In this document: one piece after another, positions 5,893 to 11,023 of the stretch | Position numbering within the stretch: position 1 is the first letter of the stretch | How the letters are laid out: each line of letters starts with the position of its first letter | Source: Candidatus Heimdallarchaeota archaeon | GTDB taxonomy: Archaea; Asgardarchaeota; Heimdallarchaeia; Heimdallarchaeales; Kariarchaeaceae | Length of the DNA: 11,023 nucleotides | Assembly: GCA_029882335.1 (NCBI GenBank) | Contig: JAOUKW010000109.1 | Span: 1 to 11,023 of the forward strand | Direction of reading: 5' to 3' | Made by a program: the position numbers and the translations under genes | Notes under the pieces: generated by a model | What the model saw: the letters and a program-made list of their open reading frames with translations, nothing else | What the model was told of the DNA's origin: nothing | Databases searched by the model: none

Positions 5893-6762
5893 ATGAGAAT
5901 CGGGCTACATATACCTAGTTTCACTAACTCCAATGCAGAAACATTTACTGATGATTTTACTGAGGTTGTAAAAACAGCAGATAAAGGAGGAATATCACTC
6001 ATCACAGTAATGGATCATTACTATCAAATTCCTCATGTTGGTGAAGCAGAAGAACCTATGAATGAAGCATATACAACACTGGGATACATGGCTGGTATCA
6101 CAAAAAAAGCCAAAATATCTGCAATGGTCACTGGTGTAATTTATAGAAATCCCGGATTTCTAATTAAACAAGCCACAACTCTTGATGTACTATCTAAAGG
6201 AAGGGCATATCTCGGACTAGGGGCTGCTTGGTTTGAGAGAGAAGCAGTTGGGTTGGGATTCGGCTTTCCAACATTAAAGGAACGATTTGAAAGATTGGAA
6301 GAAACCCTTCAAATTGCGAAACAAATGTGGTCCGATAATAATGGCCCATTTAATGGTAAATATTATCAATTACTGGAAACTTTGTGCTCCCCCAAACCAA
6401 TACAAAAACCTCATCCTCCAATAATACTCGGTGGAATGGGTGAAACAAAAACGTTAAAATTTGTTGCCAAATATGCCAATGCTTGTAATTTATTTTCAAG
6501 AGTCGGAGAAGATGTACTAAAACATAAAATTAACGTATTGAAAAAACATTGTGAGAATAACAATAGAGATTTTTCAGAGATTGAAATTACCAGTCAAGGA
6601 AGGATCAGTGATGAAACCACCAGCGATGAATTAATAACTGAATTAAAATCATTAAAAGATCTTGGATTTCATCATGCACACTTTAGCATTAAAGGTCTAT
6701 ATGATCTAAAACAACTAGAAATGGTATGCAACGAAATAATACCCACAGTTAGTGATTGGTAA
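5893..6762 (+). CDS. LLM-class F420-dependent oxidoreductase
   Basis: A 289-residue luciferase-like (bacterial luciferase superfamily) TIM-barrel protein. Members of this class use deazaflavin F420 (some FMN) to oxidise or reduce small organic substrates in the cytoplasm. Diagnostic stretches are the first strand MRIGLHIPSF, the strand-2 region VMDHYYQI, the core GYMAGITKKAKISAMVTGVI with its cis-peptide-type turn, RNPGFLIKQATTLDVLSKGR, the loop LGLGAAWFEREAVGLG, RFERLEETLQIAKQMW, and the pocket-forming KPHPPIILGGMGETKTLKFV. The layout matches the TIGR03560-like F420 subfamily as I remember it. Length is normal and no signal peptide is seen. The substrate cannot be predicted. It stands alone, transcribed toward the tRNA gene, with a T-rich run shortly after the stop (6774-6787). 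Confidence 0.88.
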   Translation: MRIGLHIPSFTNSNAETFTDDFTEVVKTADKGGISLITVMDHYYQIPHVGEAEEPMNEAYTTLGYMAGITKKAKISAMVTGVIYRNPGFLIKQATTLDVLSKGRAYLGLGAAWFEREAVGLGFGFPTLKERFERLEETLQIAKQMWSDNNGPFNGKYYQLLETLCSPKPIQKPHPPIILGGMGETKTLKFVAKYANACNLFSRVGEDVLKHKINVLKKHCENNNRDFSEIEITSQGRISDETTSDELITELKSLKDLGFHHAHFSIKGLYDLKQLEMVCNEIIPTVSDW

Positions 6763-6901
6763 TAACACTAAATTTGATTTGATTTTTAATCTATCAATTA
6801 TCCAAAAAGCGAATCTCTTTCTAAAGTAATAAAAAGGAGACATACCAAAATAGATATGACAGAACAATATACTTTTACCTTGGTTTGATAAGTCAAATCG
6901 A

Positions 6902-6911
6902 GTTTAAATGT
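6902..6911 (+). promoter_or_regulatory. TATA-like box for tRNA-Ala
   Basis: GTTTAAATG lies 21-29 bases before the first base of the tRNA, the standard archaeal promoter distance. It indicates transcription starts at or just before the mature 5' end. Confidence 0.45.
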
Positions 6912-6930
6912 TTATTTCTGCAAAATCATA

Positions 6931-7040
6931 GGGCTGGTAGATCAGACCGGTAGATCGCTACATTGGCATATTTTATAGCTGCTACAAGCTCTAAAAACAC
7001 GAAATTGTAGAGGCCGGGGGTTCAAATCCCCCCCAGTCCA
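6931..7040 (+). tRNA. tRNA-Ala(GGC), intron-containing
   Basis: A complete cloverleaf folds by eye. The acceptor stem GGGCTGG pairs with CCAGTCC (7033-7039) and includes G3:U70, the alanine identity pair. U8 and A9 are followed by D-stem GATC/GATC with A14, G15, G18-G19 and A21. The anticodon stem CTACA (6958-6962) pairs with TGTAG (7006-7010). The variable loop AGGCC ends in C48 to match G15. The T-stem GGGGG/CCCCC encloses TTCAAAT, and the discriminator base is A. The anticodon at 6965-6967 is GGC, reading GCC and GCU. A 36-base insertion lies between positions 37 and 38 (6969-7004), the usual place for archaeal tRNA introns. CCA is not encoded. Confidence 0.95.
6969..7004 (+). other. tRNA intron (between positions 37 and 38)
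   Basis: This 36-nt insertion interrupts the anticodon loop of tRNA-Ala. TTTTATAGCT (6971-6980) pairs with AGCTCTAAAA (6987-6996) in 9 of 10 positions around a 6-base loop, giving a stable intron hairpin. Archaeal introns are cut by EndA at a bulge-helix-bulge. Here the central helix is weak (T32-A, T33-G, G34-C, then a G-A mismatch), so the motif would be relaxed. The boundaries are set by keeping a 7-base anticodon loop with U33. Confidence 0.8.
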
Positions 7041-7069
7041 CTATTCTTAATAGTTGACACTGTTTTTAG
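7041..7069 (+). terminator. Possible tRNA 3' trailer hairpin and T-run
   Basis: Directly after the tRNA, CTATT (7041-7045) and AATAG (7049-7053) can pair around a 3-base loop, and a five-T run follows at 7064-7068. Archaeal termination often needs only a T-run on the coding strand. The call is weak because T-runs are common in this AT-rich sequence. Confidence 0.3.
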
Positions 7070-7169
7070 TAATTTCGCTTAACCAATTGTTGATTAATAA
7101 AATTCTATGATCAAAAGATTTTAAGAAAATTAAAATTCATAGTCTCCAGTCAAGATTTACATACTTGAG

Positions 7170-7203
7170 GATAAACCAAGATAAAATGAGATAAACCATG
7201 ATA
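7170..7203. repeat. Direct repeat with 20-bp period
   Basis: GATAAACCAAGATA (7170-7183) and GATAAACCATGATA (7190-7203) match at 13 of 14 positions and are offset by 20 bp, close to two helical turns. They sit just upstream of a forward TATA-like box (about 7214-7222), so they could be paired binding sites for a regulator. Confidence 0.4.
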
Positions 7204-7213
7204 GTGAGAATTT

Positions 7214-7222
7214 CATATATAA
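7214..7222 (+). promoter_or_regulatory. Forward TATA-like box with no following gene
   Basis: CATATATAAATA is a good archaeal TATA match. Transcription would begin about 7243-7247, but the only ATG frames there stop after 6-7 codons. The downstream protein gene (7331-8686) is on the opposite strand, so any product would be a short non-coding RNA or antisense to the 3' end of that gene. Confidence 0.35.
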
Positions 7223-7330
7223 ATACATAGATATAAATCGAAATGATGTATGAGGTTCAATTCTGATCAATCAAGTATGTCGGAGATTGGGAAATTGGCT
7301 AATTTCAGGTTATAGTATGTGTTGATTGGA

Positions 7331-8686
7331 TTAATAATAAAAATATTTTATGTCTTTTAGTTGGTTCAAATATTTGGGATGTGGGTCTAATGGATTTCCT
7401 ATTAGGCTAATAGTGGAAATATTAATTAGTTTAGCAATTGATTCTGGGATGGAAATTATTTTATTTTGGTCTAAACTTAGATATTCTAAATTTGCTAATT
7501 CACCAAATGTATCAGGTATTGTTTCTATTTGATTACGACTAATACTAAATATTTCCAGGTTTTTTAGTTGGGTAATTGAACTGGGAATATTTGTTATTTG
7601 ATTTTTATCAAAATATAGACATCGTAAATTGATTAATTCAAAAACAGGATTTGGTATGGTTATGAAATTATTTTCACTTAAGCTCAGTTCCTTTAGTTGT
7701 ATTAGGTTACTTATTGAATTTGGGAGTGTTAGTAATTTATTTTCACTTAATTGTAGATATTCTAGGTTTTGCAAATTACCAATTGAATTTGGTAGTTGAG
7801 TTAGCTTATTTCTGCTTAAATTCATGTATATTAAGTTTTGAAGGCTTCCAATAGCATCTGATATTTTTTCAATTTGATTGTTACTTAATTGGATCATGAT
7901 TAGTGAATTAAAGGTTCCAATGTTTTCTGGAATGTATTCTATATAATTTCCAGTCAAATCTAATTTTTCTAGGGAATTCATTTTGAATAGGACATTGGGA
8001 AATTCATTAAAATCGTTATAGGATAAATTCAATTCGCGAATATTGGTTAGATTACATATCTCATCGGGGATATTTGTTAATTTATTGGTAAAACCTAGTA
8101 TTTTTAATTTATTCATTTGTAGAATGAAATCAGGGATAGTATCATGTTTTACACCGCTAACATGTAATTCTATTAGGTTAGGTAGTGTTTTAATCTCTTC
8201 TGGCAGATAATCAAATTGACAATGGAAAAGTTTTAGTTGTTTTAGTTTTTTTAGTTTACTGATTTTTTCGATATTATGTGTTATATTATGGCGAGAGAGG
8301 GTTAATGATTCTAAATTTTCAAGTTTACAAATTAAATCGATGAGTGGGTATGAATTGCAGGCTCTAATTTCTAAGTGTTTGAGATGAGTTAATTCTCCTA
8401 AGTATTCAGGATAATCATTAAATGTACATTTTTCAAGAGTTAGAGATTCTAATTCAGGAAAATAAGTAAAAGTGGAAGCTGATAATTTTCCTTGAGAATC
8501 ATAATCAACGTGGAGTTTTTTTAAGTGACGTAGTGATACTAAGTTTAATTCCATACCAAATCTAGGAACAATAGTTAATTCTATAATTTTATCATCTTTG
8601 ACATTATAATACTTGATATGTGGAGAAAATCCTCTTAATCTCATTTCTGCATTTAATTTCATGATTGGGTCTGAACTATTGACCAT
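7331..8686 (-). CDS. Leucine-rich-repeat protein, about 17 repeats
   Basis: A 451-residue cytoplasmic protein made almost wholly of leucine-rich repeats. After about 50 N-terminal residues there are some 17 units of 23 residues (one of 22) with the form L-x-x-L-x-L-S-x-N-x-[IL]-x-x-[IL]-P-x-x-[IL]-x-x-L. Typical units begin NLIYMNLSRNKLTQLPNSIG and NLEYLQLSENKLLTLPNSIS. The 23-residue, IP-containing type is that of bacterial, plant-intracellular and Asgard LRR proteins. The C-terminal half is most regular and the first four or five units are degenerate. There is no signal peptide, membrane segment, Roc/GTPase or other domain, so the likely role is a curved protein-binding surface for an unknown partner. 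Start ATG 8686 is followed by MVNSSDP; a TATA-like box lies about 34-41 bases upstream. Confidence 0.88.
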   Translation of the reverse strand: MVNSSDPIMKLNAEMRLRGFSPHIKYYNVKDDKIIELTIVPRFGMELNLVSLRHLKKLHVDYDSQGKLSASTFTYFPELESLTLEKCTFNDYPEYLGELTHLKHLEIRACNSYPLIDLICKLENLESLTLSRHNITHNIEKISKLKKLKQLKLFHCQFDYLPEEIKTLPNLIELHVSGVKHDTIPDFILQMNKLKILGFTNKLTNIPDEICNLTNIRELNLSYNDFNEFPNVLFKMNSLEKLDLTGNYIEYIPENIGTFNSLIMIQLSNNQIEKISDAIGSLQNLIYMNLSRNKLTQLPNSIGNLQNLEYLQLSENKLLTLPNSISNLIQLKELSLSENNFITIPNPVFELINLRCLYFDKNQITNIPSSITQLKNLEIFSISRNQIETIPDTFGELANLEYLSLDQNKIISIPESIAKLINISTISLIGNPLDPHPKYLNQLKDIKYFYY

Positions 8687-8719
8687 AGATCATCAGTGTA
8701 CTTATGTAGAGATAGATGA

Positions 8720-8727
8720 ATAATAAA
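8720..8727 (-). promoter_or_regulatory. TATA-like box for the LRR gene
   Basis: On the reverse strand TTTATTAT lies 34-41 bases before the ATG at 8686, predicting a leader of roughly 10-15 nt. Further upstream, the palindrome at 8804-8815 and the tandem repeats at 8812-8861 occupy the space before the next gene. Confidence 0.35.
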
Positions 8728-8803
8728 CAAATCGGGAATTTCATTTAATTTTGGTGATCTTTCAACTTAATTTTCATGATGGTGGTGTTGTGGTTGATAT
8801 AGG

Positions 8804-8815
8804 GAAATATATTTC
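8804..8815. repeat. 12-bp perfect palindrome
   Basis: GAAATATATTTC is fully palindromic and abuts and partly overlaps the first unit of the 13-nt tandem repeat. It could be an operator or a second TATA-type element; AT content makes chance occurrence quite possible. Confidence 0.3.
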
Positions 8816-8861
8816 TGATGATTATTTCTGACGATTATTACTGATAATTGCCTGATGATTA
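8812..8861. repeat. Imperfect 13-nt tandem repeat, nearly four units
   Basis: Units are TTTCTGATGATTA (8812-8824), TTTCTGACGATTA (8825-8837), TTACTGATAATTG (8838-8850) and a shortened CCTGATGATTA (8851-8861), followed by AGATGATC. The array lies in the gap between the LRR gene start and the end of the 8879-9259 gene, both reverse strand. The period is too short for CRISPR. It may be a minisatellite-like slippage product or a row of regulator sites. Confidence 0.6.
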
Positions 8862-8878
8862 AGATGATCTAGTCGTAA

Positions 8879-9259
8879 TTATATTCCGTTTTTAAATTCT
8901 CCATGATCAAGTAAATGAAAGCCTTTTGGTGGGATTGGATGATTATATACATAAATTTCAACAGAATGTGTTTTACCATCAATATTTAGAGATATTTGTT
9001 CTCTATGATACTCGTATGGTTCTTCTAAACCATCAATTTTTTCAAGTATTGTATGACTAATTTCAAATACCTCAAGAACGATTGAATGTGGGCTTTTAGA
9101 GGGAACCAACATAGGATAATCGGTATTGGAGTATAATTGATAATTTAAATTTAATTTACCTTGATATATTGGACGTATTGGTGCTAGATATAAAGGGTAA
9201 TTTCTTTCATCTACTTTTAGAGTACCATACACTGCGAGATAAACTGAATTAGATTCCAA
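8879..9259 (-). CDS. Gamma-glutamylcyclotransferase-like (AIG2/GGCT fold) protein
   Basis: A 126-residue small beta-barrel protein. Family members open or close gamma-glutamyl amide bonds, releasing 5-oxoproline from gamma-glutamyl-amines or peptides. The hallmark substrate-binding loop is VYGTLK (residues 10-15), corresponding to the family YG[ST]L. A YPMLV segment follows (48-52), then the E-V-F-E-I strand (63-67), and D76-x-x-E79 in IDGLEEPYEYHR supplies the expected catalytic acid at E79. Length is typical for single-domain members. The start is TTG at 9259; no ATG occurs in the N-terminal region. A reverse-strand TATA-like box (about 9281-9291) sits near 27 bases upstream, supporting a leaderless TTG start. 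The substrate is unknown and the neighbours give no clue. Confidence 0.82.
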   Translation of the reverse strand: MESNSVYLAVYGTLKVDERNYPLYLAPIRPIYQGKLNLNYQLYSNTDYPMLVPSKSPHSIVLEVFEISHTILEKIDGLEEPYEYHREQISLNIDGKTHSVEIYVYNHPIPPKGFHLLDHGEFKNGI

Positions 9260-9280
9260 TATCCTAGATTTAATTGATGA

Positions 9281-9291
9281 GGATAAATATT
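9281..9291 (-). promoter_or_regulatory. TATA-like box for the GGCT-like gene
   Basis: On the reverse strand AATATTTAT is centred about 27 bases before the TTG at 9259. This fits transcription starting at the start codon itself and helps decide for TTG as the initiator. Confidence 0.4.
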
Positions 9292-9419
9292 ATTTGTTAC
9301 CGCGCGATTGGATTCTTTAAAACATTGGAAATACCAGATAATGTGCTTCTAATTAAAATATATTTACTAGTATTTGTAATGATTCAATTAAACTGGCTTT
9401 TGAGGGTAGCTCTAATACA

Positions 9420-11023
9420 TTAATTTAAGGGGAGTTTAATTATAAATTTAACACCTTCATTTGAATTTCCAATCGGTGACTCTAATACAATATCTCCCTT
9501 CATCTCCTGTAGAACATCTTTACAGAATGCAAGTCCTAATCCTACACCTTCTTCATCATGTTCAATTGTGGAGTCTAATTGTTCATATTTCTTAAATATA
9601 TGCTCTTTTAATACATCTGCTATTGGTTCTCCTGGATTGCTAATGGTAAATATTCCATGCTTGGTATCTGAGGTAACAGTAATTGAAATCAATGATTCTT
9701 GAGGAGCAAATTTAACTGCATTTAATATGAGATTATCTAAAACTCTTCTTAGCTTACGTGAGATAATTCTTACCCAAACCGTACTGTGTTGAAGATTTTG
9801 GTCAAATAATATATATCGTTCTTGTGCTTTTGTTGTAAATAGATTAATTCTCTCCCTTACAATTGCTTGTAAATCGATTTGTTCATAATCTGATTGTTGA
9901 GTATAAGCGTGCTTTGATTCTAGTAGTAAATCACCAAGTAGATTATTAATATCATCACCCGATTTGGCAATATATTTCAAGTATTCTTCAATCTTGGGTG
10001 AGAAATGAGATTCACTTTTCAGTAAATTAGTAAAAGCACGATTAATCATTAGTAGGTTTTTGATATCGTGAATTACCATTTCCACTCGAGTATCATCCTG
10101 AATTTCTTTTTTATCCTGTAAATGTGTATATACGTGCATTTTTTGAGAATTAGAAGATAGTTTCATTCTATATGCTGCAATATCAATTCTTCTGTGATAA
10201 ATTCCCTTGATTTCAGAAATTTCCTCTGCCTGATTTAGATATTCATTAGACATGACAAAATCAAGTTGAATTTCAGCAATTTTTGCTTGTATAAGTAGTG
10301 CATCGATTAAAATAATATGATTTCCCTGTTCTTCAGCAATTTCATAGAGTCTATGAATTAATGTTTCCAACTCTCCCAAAACTTCTGTCTTCTCAAATGA
10401 TTTATATTCAAGTAGCAGATAATCGCATAATTTTAAAATTGCAGTTGTGGTGAATTTAAAATCAACTATTTCTGTTTTTAATATATCGTCGAATATACTT
10501 TTAGCTGTAATTTGTTTCTGAATATCTGGAGTATTTTCGTATATTAGTCCCTTAGATATCTGAGTTCTAAGGTGAATAATTTTGTTATCAGTAATTTTAT
10601 TAAGTATTTCCTGTTCTTTATAGTATTCCTTGGCTTTTTCTATATCATCCAGATCAAGACATACTTGGACCAAATTGAACAAAGTTTCTGAGATGAGTAT
10701 TGGATTTTCATCTCTTTTCCTGATTTTTAGACTTTCAGTCAGGTACTTAATGGCTTCTTTGTAATTGTTTTTGAATCTATATATTAATCCCAATGAATTC
10801 AGTGAAATTGCTTGCATTGATTTATTTTTCAATTTCTTCCAAAGGGAATTGCTACTGAGAAAATAATTCTCTGCAGTATCCAAATCTCCACGTATTAGGT
10901 GAATTTGGCCAATGTCATGTTTTAGAATTGCCTGAGAATATTCATTTTCCATATTATTAAATAAATCCAGGGCCTTGTGGTAATATTCATCTGCTAAGAC
11001 CAAATCTCCTTTGAGATAAAAAA
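9420..11023 (-). CDS. Cytoplasmic TPR-sensor histidine kinase (5' end outside window)
   Basis: The frame runs off the right edge. The TTG at 11001-11003 is internal, since FYLKGDL immediately before it continues a TPR helix. Numbering from that TTG, residues 1 to about 290 are TPR-like repeats (for example IGQIHLIRGDLDTAENYF and LGLIYRFKNNYKEAIKYL). A HisKA-type dimerisation helix follows with the phospho-acceptor H312 in MVIHDIKNLL, then a HATPase domain. That domain has N-box DNLILNAVKF (N428), a G1 box reading SNPGEP (456-458) where D-x-G is usual, and an intact G2 GVGLGL (486-491). No transmembrane segment or signal peptide is seen, so sensing is probably internal, through the TPR surface. 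No response regulator or receiver domain is in the window. The gene ends with TAA at 9420-9422. Confidence 0.88.
   Translation of the reverse strand, partial: FYLKGDLVLADEYYHKALDLFNNMENEYSQAILKHDIGQIHLIRGDLDTAENYFLSSNSLWKKLKNKSMQAISLNSLGLIYRFKNNYKEAIKYLTESLKIRKRDENPILISETLFNLVQVCLDLDDIEKAKEYYKEQEILNKITDNKIIHLRTQISKGLIYENTPDIQKQITAKSIFDDILKTEIVDFKFTTTAILKLCDYLLLEYKSFEKTEVLGELETLIHRLYEIAEEQGNHIILIDALLIQAKIAEIQLDFVMSNEYLNQAEEISEIKGIYHRRIDIAAYRMKLSSNSQKMHVYTHLQDKKEIQDDTRVEMVIHDIKNLLMINRAFTNLLKSESHFSPKIEEYLKYIAKSGDDINNLLGDLLLESKHAYTQQSDYEQIDLQAIVRERINLFTTKAQERYILFDQNLQHSTVWVRIISRKLRRVLDNLILNAVKFAPQESLISITVTSDTKHGIFTISNPGEPIADVLKEHIFKKYEQLDSTIEHDEEGVGLGLAFCKDVLQEMKGDIVLESPIGNSNEGVKFIIKLPLN

Larger units (their letters stand above)
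7041..7330. other. Region between tRNA-Ala and the LRR gene
   Basis: About 290 bases with no protein-coding frame I can support. It contains the tRNA trailer, the 20-bp-period direct repeat, the forward TATA-like box, and the imperfect inverted pair ATCAATCAA (near 7264-7272) with TTGATTGG (7322-7329). That pair could close a long hairpin around 7273-7321. A near C-box word (ATGATGT, about 7242) and a CTGA (7262-7265) are present, but not the full C/D RNA set. Confidence 0.4.

Noticed and set aside
7242..7265. C/D box small RNA
   Set aside because: Only a near C box and one CTGA; no clear second box pair. Kept only as a generic candidate small RNA.
7350..7532. 60-codon forward frame
   Set aside because: Antisense shadow of the highly regular LRR coding sequence.
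8812..8861. CRISPR array or C/D-box guide RNA
   Set aside because: A 13-nt period with no spacers excludes CRISPR; CTGA and TGATGA overlap instead of flanking guide-length segments.
11001..11003. TTG as start of the histidine kinase
   Set aside because: The frame stays open to the window edge and the residues before it continue a TPR helix.

Overview
The window looks like a chromosomal segment of an AT-rich archaeon. The evidence is a form III-type RuBisCO, an F420-type luciferase-like oxidoreductase, a cupin-type glucose-6-phosphate isomerase relative, and a tRNA-Ala gene with an intron at the canonical archaeal anticodon-loop position. Several genes also have a TATA-like box about 22-32 bases before the start codon, as expected for leaderless archaeal transcripts. 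The mix of long LRR proteins, TPR proteins and a soluble TPR-histidine kinase would fit an Asgard archaeon (Heimdall- or Loki-like), but that is an inference from gene content only.

Layout. Positions 1-528 hold the 3' end of an ALDH16-like aldehyde dehydrogenase superfamily gene. Positions 610-1935 hold three small paralogous winged-helix regulators in alternating orientation (-, +, -). Positions 2152-3441 encode RuBisCO, which converges at 5 bp spacing on a reverse-strand cupin protein of the archaeal phosphoglucose isomerase family (3447-4145). A divergent TPR protein follows (4457-5545), then an F420-dependent LLM oxidoreductase (5893-6762) and tRNA-Ala(GGC) with a 36-nt intron (6931-7040). 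The rest is on the reverse strand: a 17-repeat LRR protein (7331-8686), a gamma-glutamylcyclotransferase-like protein (8879-9259), and a 5'-truncated cytoplasmic TPR-histidine kinase running off the right edge (9420-11023).

How it fits together. Most genes stand alone with their own promoters and there is no obvious operon. The most suggestive unit is the regulator trio beside RuBisCO. The wHTH-RuBisCO divergent region carries two perfect 8-bp inverted repeats, and the region between the first two regulators carries a shared GC-rich 9-mer and a palindrome over a predicted transcription start. The RuBisCO keeps the visible catalytic residues but departs from the usual family signature around the carbamylated lysine and in loop 6. 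The convergent isomerase-like cupin seems to have lost its metal ligands. I see no CRISPR array, insertion sequence or defence island, and no clear evidence for a wholly new multi-gene system. The best leads are the regulator trio with its candidate operators, the atypical RuBisCO, the metal-less cupin and a promoter-plus-repeat region with no ORF near 7170-7330.
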